Positions 7,982 to 15,621 of a DNA stretch of 30,615 nt are shown one piece after another; the stretch's first letter is position 1; every line of letters begins with the position of its first letter. The DNA comes from JBHHXG01 sp046756985. Lineage in GTDB: Bacteria; Pseudomonadota; Zetaproteobacteria; Mariprofundales; Mariprofundaceae. The stretch is taken from the NCBI GenBank assembly GCA_046756985.1, contig JBHHXG010000015.1, positions 1 through 30,615 on the forward strand. The letters run 5' to 3'. The notes under the pieces are model-generated. The model was given only the letters and a program-made list of their open reading frames with translations. It was not told where the DNA came from and did no database searches. A program made the position numbers and the translations under genes.

Positions 7982-8003
7982 ATGATGACCCAACTGCTTT
8001 AAT
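7975..8003 (+). promoter_or_regulatory. Possible sigma-70 promoter for the nitrobindin-like gene
   Basis: TTGCGA at 7975-7980 and TTTAAT at 7998-8003 are separated by 17 bp and lie about 20 bp upstream of the ATG at 8025. If real, the -35 box comes from the duplicated thyA tail, so the rearrangement would have supplied the promoter. The match is moderate and unproven. Confidence 0.3.
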
Positions 8004-8024
8004 ACATTCTTATGGTGCCCATCT

Positions 8025-8606
8025 ATGAATGAGCCTGATATGGCAGCCAGTGATATCCTTGGCAACCTTGGTCCGCTGGCCCCATTGGCCGGCGTCTGGG
8101 AAGGAGACCAGGGCGTTGATATCGCACCGGGCAGGGATGGCCCGGCCAAAACACAGTTTCGTGAGCGCATAACCTTTGAGCCGATGGGACCGGTCGAAAA
8201 CGGGCCCCAGACATTGTATGGCCTGCGCTATGCCACTGTTGCCTGGCCCATGGGTGAAGACGAACCCTTCCATGAAGAGCTCGGCTACTGGATGTGGGAT
8301 GCCGATGCAAAAACCGTGATGCGCTGTTTCATGGTGCCTCGTGTCGTCACAGTCAATGCCATCGGCAAAGCTGAAACTCATGCCAAATCTTTTGTTCTTT
8401 CGGCTGATCTCGGTTCACAGACTGATGGCATCCTGTCCAATCCATTTCTCGATCAGGCTTTCAGGACCGTACGTTATGAGCTTAAGGTAACTGTGCATGA
8501 AAATGGCAGTTTCAGTTATGAAGAAGATACCCAGCTTCAGATCCGGGATCAAAATGAGGTGTTTCATCACACGGATCAGAACACGCTGACAAAAGTGCCG
8601 AGGTAG
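8025..8606 (+). CDS. FABP/nitrobindin-like heme-binding beta-barrel protein
   Basis: The product is 193 aa. The N-terminal LGPLAPLAGVWEGDQGVD is the hallmark of the nitrobindin/THAP4-like (DUF1794) family, in which a lipocalin-like 10-strand barrel can bind heme. The following RERITFEPMGP and the middle HEELGYWMWD also fit that family. The C-terminal part, HTDQNTLTKV, is the expected last strand with its conserved His. There is no signal peptide, so it should be cytoplasmic. Known members handle NO, peroxynitrite or small hydrophobic ligands; the ligand here is not evident. An ATG at 8040 is a possible alternative start. The VOC gene 78 bp downstream runs the same way and may be cotranscribed. 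Confidence 0.75.
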   Translation: MNEPDMAASDILGNLGPLAPLAGVWEGDQGVDIAPGRDGPAKTQFRERITFEPMGPVENGPQTLYGLRYATVAWPMGEDEPFHEELGYWMWDADAKTVMRCFMVPRVVTVNAIGKAETHAKSFVLSADLGSQTDGILSNPFLDQAFRTVRYELKVTVHENGSFSYEEDTQLQIRDQNEVFHHTDQNTLTKVPR

Positions 8607-8684
8607 ACACGCCTCTGCTGGCATACTGACCGACTTTGTGAAATGGATATCTTCGTCTGACGGACAGATGGGACAGGGGTTTAC

Positions 8685-9125
8685 ATGTTAAATATTCAGA
8701 AGATTGACCACATCGGTATCCGCGTCAGCGATATCGAGGCATCCATCGCCTTCTACGAGAACCTGGGCTTTGCAAAAATCCTCGATGCGGGATTCAAGGA
8801 CGGCCATCCGGTCATCATGCAGCATGCATCTGGCGTGACCCTGAATCTGCTTGGTCCCAGCAGTCAGAAAAAGGGCGTCAATATCCTGATGGATGTTTCC
8901 GAAAAATACGCCGGCTACACGCATATCGCGCTACGGGTGGAATCACTGGAAGCCACGCGCAAGACACTGAAAAAGCTGGGAATTGAAATCACCGACTCTT
9001 TCGAGTTCGGCAAAGCGATGTCGGCAGTGTTTATCCGCGATCCGGACCGCAATGTCATCGAGCTGGACGAGGTGGATGAGGCGCATCTGATGGAAACCAT
9101 GGTTGACCACAAAGCCGGATCATAA
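8685..9125 (+). CDS. VOC-family (glyoxalase/dioxygenase fold) protein
   Basis: The product is 146 aa. Two beta-alpha-beta-beta-beta modules are visible. The first starts KIDHIGIRVSDIEASIAFYENLGF and the second starts GYTHIALRVESLEATRKTLKKLG. The end, FIRDPDRNVIELDEV, carries the usual last metal-ligand Glu. His9 and the His of GYTHIA are the other likely ligands, so a metal site looks intact. Relatives include lactoylglutathione lyase, methylmalonyl-CoA epimerase and resistance dioxygenases; the sequence does not say which. GGGACAGGGG precedes the ATG as a ribosome-binding site. The gene ends only 4 bp before the folA-like stub. Confidence 0.8.
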   Translation: MLNIQKIDHIGIRVSDIEASIAFYENLGFAKILDAGFKDGHPVIMQHASGVTLNLLGPSSQKKGVNILMDVSEKYAGYTHIALRVESLEATRKTLKKLGIEITDSFEFGKAMSAVFIRDPDRNVIELDEVDEAHLMETMVDHKAGS

Positions 9126-9129
9126 TGCC

Positions 9130-9189
9130 ATGATGAATATTTCACTGATCTGGGCGCAGGATGAAAACGGGGTGATCGGCAGGGAATGA
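9130..9189 (+). pseudogene. Dihydrofolate reductase (folA) N-terminal remnant
   Basis: An ATG-started frame of 19 codons reads MMNISLIWAQDENGVIGRE and stops at TGA 9187-9189. This closely matches the DHFR amino terminus (IsLIxAxDxNGVIGxD...), including the NGVIG turn that contacts substrate. No continuation such as LPWHLP, the Met-Gly-Arg-Lys motif or later strands is found in any frame before rpmE, although a WH dipeptide occurs about 50 bp on in another frame. DHFR serves the same cycle as ThyA, and folA often lies beside thyA, which supports the call. A functional enzyme must be encoded elsewhere. The stretch 9190-9405 shows no other gene. Confidence 0.6.
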
Positions 9190-9407
9190 CCGCAGAACTG
9201 AACGATGACGGTCGCCGCCATTGAAATGGTGTCCATTGGCATTTTTCCGGACCCGCTGATTGATATCTGCAAAGCAGCCTCGGGTGGCCTTGTCTGACTG
9301 AGGAAATCAGTCGCATTTCCTGGTGGTCCATTTATAAAACAAGTATGCGGTTGTTGCACACATCTGTATTTAGACACGGGCTGTCTCTTGCCTATCCATG
9401 TTAAGGC

Positions 9408-9436
9408 TTGCCATGGGTGCCCAATATGAGTATAAA
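9408..9436 (+). promoter_or_regulatory. Sigma-70-type promoter of rpmE-rplU-rpmA
   Basis: TTGCCA at 9408-9413 and TATAAA at 9431-9436 are separated by exactly 17 bp and lie 33 bp before the GTG start of rpmE. Both boxes are one mismatch from consensus, as expected for a strongly expressed ribosomal protein operon. Confidence 0.65.
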
Positions 9437-9469
9437 TCGCGCCCTTTTGGAAATTAGCGGAGATTTGAA

Positions 9470-9682
9470 GTGAAAACTGACATTCATCCTGAATATACCG
9501 CCGCCAAGGTAACTTGTTCATGCGGCAACACATTTAAGACCCAGTCTACGGTGGGCGATATCCATGTCGAAATCTGTTCGGCCTGTCATCCATTTTACAG
9601 CGGTAAGCAGAAGATTGTGGATACCGAGGGCCGTGTGGAACGTTTCTACAAGAAATACGGCAAGACCTCTGCCAAGGCATAA
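9470..9682 (+). CDS. rpmE: 50S ribosomal protein L31, zinc-binding form
   Basis: The product is 70 aa, the normal length. It starts at GTG 9470, with GGAG about 10 bp upstream. The sequence begins (V)KTDIHPEY. The four cysteines are at C16, C18, C36 and C39 (CSC ... CSAC), the zinc-binding C+ arrangement rather than the zinc-free paralog. HPFYSGKQKIVDTEGRVERF is the family signature. It is the first gene of a three-gene operon of ribosomal proteins, 18 bp ahead of rplU. rpmE beside rplU-rpmA is a less common order, since rplU-rpmA usually stands alone or with obgE. Confidence 0.97.
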   Translation: MKTDIHPEYTAAKVTCSCGNTFKTQSTVGDIHVEICSACHPFYSGKQKIVDTEGRVERFYKKYGKTSAKA

Positions 9683-9700
9683 GGGCATTTGGAGTTAACG

Positions 9701-10240
9701 ATGTATGCAGTAATTCAAACCGGCGGCAAGCAGTATCGCGTCCAGGAAGGCGACACCCTGCGGATCGAAAAGCTGGATGCCGAGGTTGGTAAGAAAGTAA
9801 CCTTTGATCAGGTGCTTCTGGTTGGCGAGGGCGACAAAATCAAGGTCGGTACCGATGCTGCCAAATCCACGGTCACGGCTGTGGTCACCGATGCGGACCG
9901 TGGCAAGAAGGTTATCATTTTCAAGAAGCGCCGCCGCAAGCACTACCGCCTGACGCAGGGACATCGCCAGTCATACACAGCGGTGCAGATCACCAAGATC
10001 GGCGCAGCCAAGGCGGCAAAACCGGCCCAGGACAAGGGAGCGGCAAGGCCAAAGGCTGCTGCGCCGGCCAAGAAGGCCTCAGCCAAGCCTGCTGCCACCA
10101 AGAAGGCGGCGGCACCCAAAGCTAAGGCTGCGAAGCCGACGGAGGCCAAGGCAGCAAAACCTGCAGCCAAAACCGCCGCCAAACCGAAGGCAGCGGCCGC
10201 AAAGAAAACAGCTGCCAAGAAAGCAGCCGACAAGGAGTAA
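9701..10240 (+). CDS. rplU: 50S ribosomal protein L21 with a long Ala/Lys/Pro tail
   Basis: The start ATG at 9701 follows GGAG at 9691-9694. Residues 1-102 are a complete L21 (MYAVIQTGGKQYRV ... KKRRRKHYRLTQGHRQ ... QITKI), which binds 23S rRNA and L20 in the large subunit. Residues 103-179 are an added low-complexity tail of Ala, Lys and Pro repeats (AAKPA, PAKKA, AAKKA), resembling histone H1 or the AlgP/HctB type. Family members usually end near residue 103, so this tail adds roughly three quarters of the core length. The frame is open to the TAA at 10238-10240, and rpmA follows after 3 bp, so this is not an overrun. The tail is strongly basic and probably disordered; its role is unknown. 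Confidence 0.95.
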   Translation: MYAVIQTGGKQYRVQEGDTLRIEKLDAEVGKKVTFDQVLLVGEGDKIKVGTDAAKSTVTAVVTDADRGKKVIIFKKRRRKHYRLTQGHRQSYTAVQITKIGAAKAAKPAQDKGAARPKAAAPAKKASAKPAATKKAAAPKAKAAKPTEAKAAKPAAKTAAKPKAAAAKKTAAKKAADKE

Positions 10241-10243
10241 GCC

Positions 10244-10492
10244 ATGGCACACAAAAAGGCAGGCGGTTCTTCCAGGAACGGACGCGATTCCAACGCCAAG
10301 CGTCTTGGTGTGAAGAAATACGGCGGCGAGGCTGTGCGCGCCGGCAACATTCTGGTGCGCCAGCGTGGCACGAAGATTCGACCGGGCAAAAATGTCGGTT
10401 GTGGCAAGGACTACACGCTATTCGCGCTTACGGACGGCAATGTTGAGTACTATAAGAAGGCGGGACGTACCACCGTCCGCATCGCTTCCTAG
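10244..10492 (+). CDS. rpmA: 50S ribosomal protein L27
   Basis: The product is 82 aa. It begins MAHKKAGGSSRNGRDSNAKRLGVKKYGGE, the conserved N terminus that reaches toward the peptidyl transferase centre, and contains RQRGTKIRPGKNVGCGKDYTLFAL. It lies 3 bp after rplU, the usual pair. The short N terminus is of the proteobacterial type and lacks the cleaved extension seen in Firmicutes. A strong intrinsic terminator follows within 25 bp, so rpmE-rplU-rpmA forms one transcript separate from obgE. Confidence 0.97.
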   Translation: MAHKKAGGSSRNGRDSNAKRLGVKKYGGEAVRAGNILVRQRGTKIRPGKNVGCGKDYTLFALTDGNVEYYKKAGRTTVRIAS

Positions 10493-10515
10493 TCTGATAC
10501 GGTTGCAATGTTCCG

Positions 10516-10541
10516 GGGCGCGGCTTTGGTCGCGCCCTTTT
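10516..10541 (+). terminator. Rho-independent terminator after rpmA
   Basis: GGGCGCG at 10516-10522 pairs with CGCGCCC at 10531-10537 around the 8-nt loop GCTTTGGT, followed by TTTTGTTT. It ends the ribosomal operon 24 bp after the rpmA stop. Confidence 0.9.
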
Positions 10542-10609
10542 GTTTGGCGACGATGCAATATGCCTGATTTTTCTTTTTGTTATCCCGGCTTGGTGGTGTA
10601 ATTCAAATC

Positions 10610-11665
10610 ATGCGCTTTATTGACGAGGTAAAGATTGATGTGCGGGCTGGCAATGGTGGCGCCGGCTGCGTTTCATTCCGTCGGGAAAAGTATATTCCAA
10701 AAGGCGGCCCTGACGGTGGTGATGGCGGGCGCGGCGGCCATGTTGTGCTTGAGGCAACGCTGCAGAAGAACACGCTGCAGGAGCTTTACTTGCGCAAACA
10801 TCTGATTGCAAAGAATGGCCAGCCCGGCATGGGGAAAAAGAAACATGGGCATAATGGCGCGGATATTTGCGTGCAGGTACCGGTCGGCACGATCGTGAAA
10901 GACGAGTTCGGTGAGGTGCTGGCCGACCTGACACATGATGGCTGCCAGTACATTATGGCCAGCGGTGGTCGAGGTGGCCTGGGAAACAGCAATTTCGCCA
11001 CCAGTACCAATCGCGCGCCGCGTTATGCGCAACCGGGCCTGGAAGGTGAAAGTGGCATCCGCTTTCTTGAGCTGAAGTCCATGGCTGATGTCGGGCTGGT
11101 CGGGCTACCCAACGCCGGCAAGTCCACGCTGCTGGCACGCATTTCCAATGCCCGGCCCAAGATTGCCGATTATCCTTTCACGACGCTGGCACCGTCGCTG
11201 GGACAGGTGTTCATGGAAGATGGTGATGGCTTTGTGGTGGCAGATATTCCCGGCTTGATCGAAGGCGCGCATGAAGGCAAGGGGCTTGGCGATCGTTTCC
11301 TGCGTCATGTCGAACGCACCAGACTGTTGTTGCATCTGGTGGATGCAAGTTGCCCCGAAGGGCGGAGTATTGCATCGCAGGTCAGGGAGATTGAAACCGA
11401 GCTTGAAGGCTATGGCGCTTCGGTTGCGGATAAAATGCGGTTGCTGGTTTTGAACAAGATTGATGCGCTGTCTGCTGATGCGATTACGGCGGCAGAAGAG
11501 GAAACAGCGGCACTCAGCCTGCCGGTTTACGCGCTGTCTGCCGTCAGTGGCGAAGGGGTAGATCGCTTGTTATATGATGTTTATGACCTTGTGCAGGCCC
11601 GGCGGGCGGCGGATATAGAGAGTGCCAGTGTGAGGGAGGAGCAACTTGATTCGATCGCGGACTGA
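10610..11665 (+). CDS. obgE: Obg-family GTPase
   Basis: The product is 351 aa, starting MRFIDEVKIDVRAGNGGAG. The Gly-rich Obg fold covers about 1-157 (REKYIPKGGPDGGDGGRGG). The G domain follows, with G1 GLPNAGKST, a G2 region DYPFTTLAP, G3 DIPGLIEGAHEGKGLG, G4 NKID and a G5-like SAVSGEG. It acts in 50S maturation and stress and replication control, and usually follows rplU-rpmA, as here. The short end after the G domain lacks the acidic tail of E. coli ObgE. The start at 10610 is preferred to the upstream TTG at 10577 because it begins exactly at the conserved MxFIDEv. The 118 bp after rpmA must hold its promoter, though no clear boxes were found. Confidence 0.97.
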   Translation: MRFIDEVKIDVRAGNGGAGCVSFRREKYIPKGGPDGGDGGRGGHVVLEATLQKNTLQELYLRKHLIAKNGQPGMGKKKHGHNGADICVQVPVGTIVKDEFGEVLADLTHDGCQYIMASGGRGGLGNSNFATSTNRAPRYAQPGLEGESGIRFLELKSMADVGLVGLPNAGKSTLLARISNARPKIADYPFTTLAPSLGQVFMEDGDGFVVADIPGLIEGAHEGKGLGDRFLRHVERTRLLLHLVDASCPEGRSIASQVREIETELEGYGASVADKMRLLVLNKIDALSADAITAAEEETAALSLPVYALSAVSGEGVDRLLYDVYDLVQARRAADIESASVREEQLDSIAD

Positions 11666-12785
11666 TTTGCAGCGTGTAAAACGGTTGGTGGTTAAAATCG
11701 GCAGTTCGCTGCTGGCGGACAGGACTACAGGCGTTAATCAGCATCTTGTAAACCAGCTGGCGGATGAAGTCGCTGCATTCATGGCTGCCGGACGGGAGGT
11801 TGCGATTGTCTCCTCCGGCGCGGTGGCTCTGGGTTGTGTGCATATGGGCTGGGTTGGCAGACAGCTGTCCGTCCATGAAAAGCAGGCAGCGGCGGCCATT
11901 GGTCAGACGTCATTGATGCGTGCCTATGAACAGGCATTCGGCCGTCATGGATTGGGCGTTGCGCAGATGCTGCTGACCAAGGACGATCTGCGTCACCGCA
12001 GGCGTTATCTTAATGCCAGCAATACCAGTGAAACTCTGTTTTCTGCGGGCGTCATCCCTGTCGTCAATGAAAACGACACTGTCGTTGTCCAGGAAATTAA
12101 GTTTGGCGATAATGATTCGCTGGGCGCTCTGGCCAGTCTGATGATTGATGCGGATTTGCTGGCCATGCTGACCGATGTGGATGCCCTGTATGAAGCAAAT
12201 CCGATGACAACGCCTGATGCCGGACGCATTGGTGTTGTTGAGGCAATCACGCCCAAAATCATAGCCATGGCTGGCGATGCCGATTCGCATTTTGGCACTG
12301 GCGGCATGGCAAGCAAGCTCAGAGCGGCCCGCATCGCAACACGCGGCGGCGTTACGGTTGCAATTGTCAGCGGACAGGACGCGGGTATTTTGTCCCGGCT
12401 ACTTGATGGCGAAGATACCGGAACGCTGTTTCTGTGCGGTACGGACAGGCATACGCGCCGGCAGCACTGGATTGCCGATGTGTTGCATCCGGCTGGCGTC
12501 ATTCGCGTGGATGGTGGAGCTGAATCAGCCTTGCTCGAACAGGGCAGCAGCCTTCTGCCTGTCGGCGTTGTTGAAATTGAAGGTACGTTTGACAAGGGTG
12601 AATGCGTCGAGATTGCCGGACCGTCCGGACCGATTGCACGCGGCCTTTGTAACTACAGTTCGGATGAAATGTTGAAAATTATAGGTGCCAGCAGTAACGA
12701 CATCGAAACCATTCTGGGCTACCGTGATTTTTCATCCGTCATTCACAGGGATAACCTTGTGCTTTGCAGGGATGCAGATGGATGA
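11646..12785 (+). CDS. proB: Glutamate 5-kinase
   Basis: The product is 379 aa and catalyses ATP-dependent phosphorylation of L-glutamate, the first step of proline synthesis. It begins at TTG 11646, inside the end of obgE (20-bp overlap), with GAGGGAGGAG just upstream, a very strong ribosome-binding site that compensates for the rare start codon. The amino-acid kinase domain covers about 1-260 (KRLVVKIGSSLL, VSSGAVALG, NENDTV, FGDNDSLGA, GTGGMASKLRAA). A C-terminal PUA domain covers about 280-360. This is the full-length two-domain form. proA follows after 39 bp. Confidence 0.97.
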   Translation: MIRSRTDLQRVKRLVVKIGSSLLADRTTGVNQHLVNQLADEVAAFMAAGREVAIVSSGAVALGCVHMGWVGRQLSVHEKQAAAAIGQTSLMRAYEQAFGRHGLGVAQMLLTKDDLRHRRRYLNASNTSETLFSAGVIPVVNENDTVVVQEIKFGDNDSLGALASLMIDADLLAMLTDVDALYEANPMTTPDAGRIGVVEAITPKIIAMAGDADSHFGTGGMASKLRAARIATRGGVTVAIVSGQDAGILSRLLDGEDTGTLFLCGTDRHTRRQHWIADVLHPAGVIRVDGGAESALLEQGSSLLPVGVVEIEGTFDKGECVEIAGPSGPIARGLCNYSSDEMLKIIGASSNDIETILGYRDFSSVIHRDNLVLCRDADG

Positions 12786-12824
12786 TTGCAGCGATGGATT
12801 CGGGATACAGGCAGGGAGAAAAAT

Positions 12825-14090
12825 ATGAGTGATACACAGGCGGTCATGACAACACTGGGCGAGCAGGCCAGAGATGCCGCCAAGGGCATGCGCATGGCGG
12901 AGACAAAGCTGAAGAATCATGCGCTTGAGCTTGCGGCCACTGTTATCAGGCGTGAACGGGATGAGATTCTGGCCGCCAATGCCATGGATATGAAGGTGGC
13001 TGAACAGAGTGGTCTGGATGCGGCTCTGCAGGAGCGTCTGGAACTGAATGGTGATCGCGTAGAAGCCATGGCTGAGGGGCTGGAACAAATCGCTGCTCTG
13101 CCGGACCCTGTCGGCGCCATTTCCGATCTGGTCTACCGGCCTTCCGGTATTCAGGTGGGGCATATGCGGGTGCCTCTGGGCGTGATCGGCATTATTTACG
13201 AATCACGTCCCAATGTTACGGCCGATGCCGCGGGCCTGTGCCTGAAATCCGGCAATGCCGCAATCCTGCGTGGTGGTTCGGAGGCTATTCATTCAAACCG
13301 CGTCGTGGCTGCGTGCCTGCGACGGGCCCTGGTGGATGCCCATCTCCCTCAGGATGCCGTTCAGCTCGTGGATAGTACCGACCGGGCGCTGGTTGGCGCT
13401 ATGCTTGCTTCTGAGAAGCATGTTGACGTCATCATTCCGCGTGGCGGCCGTTCGCTGATTGAGCGCGTAGCAGCAGAATCGCGTGTGCCGGTCATCAAGC
13501 ATCTGGATGGAATCTGTCATGTCTATATTGATGCCCATGCCGATCAATACATGGCGCTGGATATCGCTGTCAATGCCAAAACACAGCGCTATGGCGTCTG
13601 CAATGCCATGGAGACGCTGCTTGTACACAAGGATATTGCTGCATCGATTCTTCCTGACATGATTCAGGCCATGCTGGACAAGGGCGTGGAAGTGCGCGGT
13701 TGTGAACAGACGCGTGCGCTGGTCAAGGCTCTGGATGTCAAGGAGGCGTCCGAGGAGGACTGGTGCAGCGAATATCTTGCGCCGGTGTTGGCGATCCGTG
13801 TGGTGGATTCTCTGGATGCAGCCATTGATCACATTGCCCGGTATGGCTCCGGCCATACGGAAAGCATCGTGAGCGGAGACTATGCCAGTGGGCGCCGTTT
13901 CCTGCGTGAGGTTGATTCATCGTCAGTGATGTGGAATGCCTCCACAAGATTTGCCGATGGTTTCGAGTATGGCCTTGGTGCAGAGATTGGTATTTCCACG
14001 GACAGATTGCATGTGCGCGGACCTGTCGGCCTGGAAGGGCTGACGACCCGGAAATGGATTGTCCTGGGCCATGGGGAGATTCGGGAGTGA
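12825..14090 (+). CDS. proA: Gamma-glutamyl phosphate reductase
   Basis: The product is 421 aa and reduces L-glutamyl 5-phosphate with NADPH to the semialdehyde, second in proline synthesis after ProB. The start MSDTQAVMTTLGEQAR at 12825 follows AGGGAGAAAAAT; an in-frame ATG at 12786 lacks such a site. Motifs include VPLGVIGIIYESRPNVT, GNAAILRGGSEA, the catalytic-Cys region QRYGVCNAMETLL, and near the end SSSVMWNASTRFADG and GLGAEIGIS. The length is normal. The end overlaps nadD by 20 bp. Confidence 0.97.
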   Translation: MSDTQAVMTTLGEQARDAAKGMRMAETKLKNHALELAATVIRRERDEILAANAMDMKVAEQSGLDAALQERLELNGDRVEAMAEGLEQIAALPDPVGAISDLVYRPSGIQVGHMRVPLGVIGIIYESRPNVTADAAGLCLKSGNAAILRGGSEAIHSNRVVAACLRRALVDAHLPQDAVQLVDSTDRALVGAMLASEKHVDVIIPRGGRSLIERVAAESRVPVIKHLDGICHVYIDAHADQYMALDIAVNAKTQRYGVCNAMETLLVHKDIAASILPDMIQAMLDKGVEVRGCEQTRALVKALDVKEASEEDWCSEYLAPVLAIRVVDSLDAAIDHIARYGSGHTESIVSGDYASGRRFLREVDSSSVMWNASTRFADGFEYGLGAEIGISTDRLHVRGPVGLEGLTTRKWIVLGHGEIRE

Positions 14091-14727
14091 GCACCTGAAT
14101 CGCCCGAATCGCCAGATTGTCGGAGTTTTCGGGGGCAGTTTTGATCCGCCCCATATCGGCCATCAGGCATTGGTGCGGGCAGCCTTTTGCCTGCCTGGTC
14201 TGGATGAGGTATGGGTGATCCCGGTGGGGGTACCAGTGCATCGGGCACTGTCCGGCAGGGCCGATGCACACACACGCCTGTTGTGGACGCGACGCATCTT
14301 TGCGGGTGAGCCGCGTGTGCATGTGCAGGACTGGGAGGTCAGACGGCAGCAGCCGACATCCGCATTACATACCCTGCAATATATCAGCCGGCAGTATCCG
14401 CAGGTTTCTCCGGTGCTGTTACTCGGTGCCGATGCATTTGCCGGTATCGAATCATGGGTCGGTTACCCTGAGCATCGACATTTTTGTGACGTGGCGGTAT
14501 TTGGCAGGGCGGGTCAGGCCATACCGGAGATTGACGGCTGGCAGTTTGTTCCGGTAAGTGCATGGCAGCACACACAGGGAACAGGGCATGTGCTGGTCAT
14601 GGATGTATCATTGCCTGATATTTCGGCGACACAGCTTCGAGGAGAAGCGCTGCAGGGGAAACCGCTACGGGACCGGGTGCCGGCTGAGGTGTGCCAGGAA
14701 GTTGAACAGGCCTATGGGCCAGCTTGA
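14071..14727 (+). CDS. nadD: Nicotinate-nucleotide adenylyltransferase
   Basis: The product is 218 aa and transfers AMP from ATP to nicotinate mononucleotide in NAD synthesis. The nucleotidyltransferase motif GVFGGSFDPPHIGH is near residue 18, and the second motif, ISATQLR (the ISSTxIR box), is near residue 190. The start is set at ATG 14071, within the end of proA; TTG at 14059 is possible but less likely. Both leave extra residues before IVGVFGG. It sits between proA and rsfS, the standard nadD-rsfS-rlmH order of proteobacteria. Start confidence is moderate; the family call is high. Confidence 0.95.
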   Translation: MGRFGSEHLNRPNRQIVGVFGGSFDPPHIGHQALVRAAFCLPGLDEVWVIPVGVPVHRALSGRADAHTRLLWTRRIFAGEPRVHVQDWEVRRQQPTSALHTLQYISRQYPQVSPVLLLGADAFAGIESWVGYPEHRHFCDVAVFGRAGQAIPEIDGWQFVPVSAWQHTQGTGHVLVMDVSLPDISATQLRGEALQGKPLRDRVPAEVCQEVEQAYGPA

Positions 14728-14775
14728 TCAGGATCGGAAAACATAATCAGGAATGCAGTTCCTCAAGGAGTAAGC

Positions 14776-15165
14776 GTGAGCCGCAAGAAAGCAGAAAAAA
14801 ACGAAATGGCATTTGAACAATTGACACAGGCAGTTGTCGCAGCTGTTGAGGATAAAAAAGCACAGGATGTGCTGATTATCGATGTGCGGGGACGCTGTGC
14901 ATTTGCAGATCGCTTTGTGCTGGCAACGGGCCGTTCGGACCGGCAACTTAAGGCCATGGCGCAGGCGGTGAGTGAGACGGCGCACCAGCACGGGCTGGCA
15001 GTCAACATAGAAGGCCTGGATGCCATGGAATGGCTGCTGATTGACCTCGGTGATGTGGTGGTGCATCTGTTTCTTCCCGAGGTGCGCGAGAGCTTTCAGT
15101 TGGAACGCCTCTGGGAACAGCCATCGACATTACCGGGCGGGAAAGGAGCTCAAGTCAAACAGTGA
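14776..15165 (+). CDS. rsfS: Ribosomal silencing factor RsfS
   Basis: The product is 129 aa, starting at GTG 14776 behind a strong AAGGAG. RsfS binds L14 and blocks subunit joining in starvation. Family signatures are KAQDVLIIDVRGRCAFADRFVLATGRSDRQ and GLDAMEWLLIDLGDVVVHLF. It is slightly longer than the typical 105 aa, with a short extension at each end (MSRKKAEKNEMA at the start). It overlaps rlmH by 4 bp. Confidence 0.96.
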   Translation: MSRKKAEKNEMAFEQLTQAVVAAVEDKKAQDVLIIDVRGRCAFADRFVLATGRSDRQLKAMAQAVSETAHQHGLAVNIEGLDAMEWLLIDLGDVVVHLFLPEVRESFQLERLWEQPSTLPGGKGAQVKQ

Positions 15166-15611
15166 AATTGCGGCTGCTGGTTATCGGACGCGGTGCCCGT
15201 GAACTGGCAGCCTTCGAAGCGCGGTATCTGAAGCGCATGCGGGTCTGGGCGGATATTGACGTACTTGAACTGCCGGAAGGCCGCAGCAAACAGATGACGC
15301 AGCGCAGGCAGGAAGAAGAACGGCATGTTCTCAAACAGGTCACAAAAGGCTTTGTGCTGTTTGATGAGCATGGCACAGCATTATCGAGCATGGGCTGGGC
15401 TGATGTGCTGCAACAGTTTCCTGCTGATGGCAGGCTGGACTTTGTCATTGGGGGTGCGGATGGCATCAGTGATGCTTTGCGCCGGCATGCCTGGCAGTGC
15501 TGGAGTTTGTCTCCATTGACACTGCCGCATCAACTGGCGCGGGCGCTGGCGCTGGAACAACTCTACCGTGCTCTTACGATCATGCACGGCCATCCCTACC
15601 ATCGGCCATGA
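15162..15611 (+). CDS. rlmH: 23S rRNA (pseudouridine1915-N3)-methyltransferase
   Basis: The product is 149 aa, a SPOUT-fold enzyme that methylates Psi1915 in helix 69 of 23S rRNA in 70S ribosomes. The GTG start at 15162 overlaps the rsfS stop. Typical pieces are LRLLVIGRG at the start, FVIGGADGIS (the SAM-binding knot loop) and LSPLTLPHQLARALALEQLYRAL near the end, closing with GHPYHRP. The length is close to E. coli RlmH (155). The substrate His of the HPYH end is present. Confidence 0.96.
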   Translation: MKLRLLVIGRGARELAAFEARYLKRMRVWADIDVLELPEGRSKQMTQRRQEEERHVLKQVTKGFVLFDEHGTALSSMGWADVLQQFPADGRLDFVIGGADGISDALRRHAWQCWSLSPLTLPHQLARALALEQLYRALTIMHGHPYHRP

Positions 15612-15621
15612 GATTTCACAG

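Noticed and set aside
9190..9290. Continuation of folA in another frame (a WHF...PAD-like stretch near 9237)
   Set aside because: The spacing to NGVIG is wrong and no later DHFR motif follows, so the resemblance is too short to count.
9296..9312. Hairpin GACTGA/TCAGTC upstream of rpmE as a terminator or L31 leader element
   Set aside because: Only 6 bp, with no T-run, and too far from the promoter at 9408-9436 to be in the rpmE leader.
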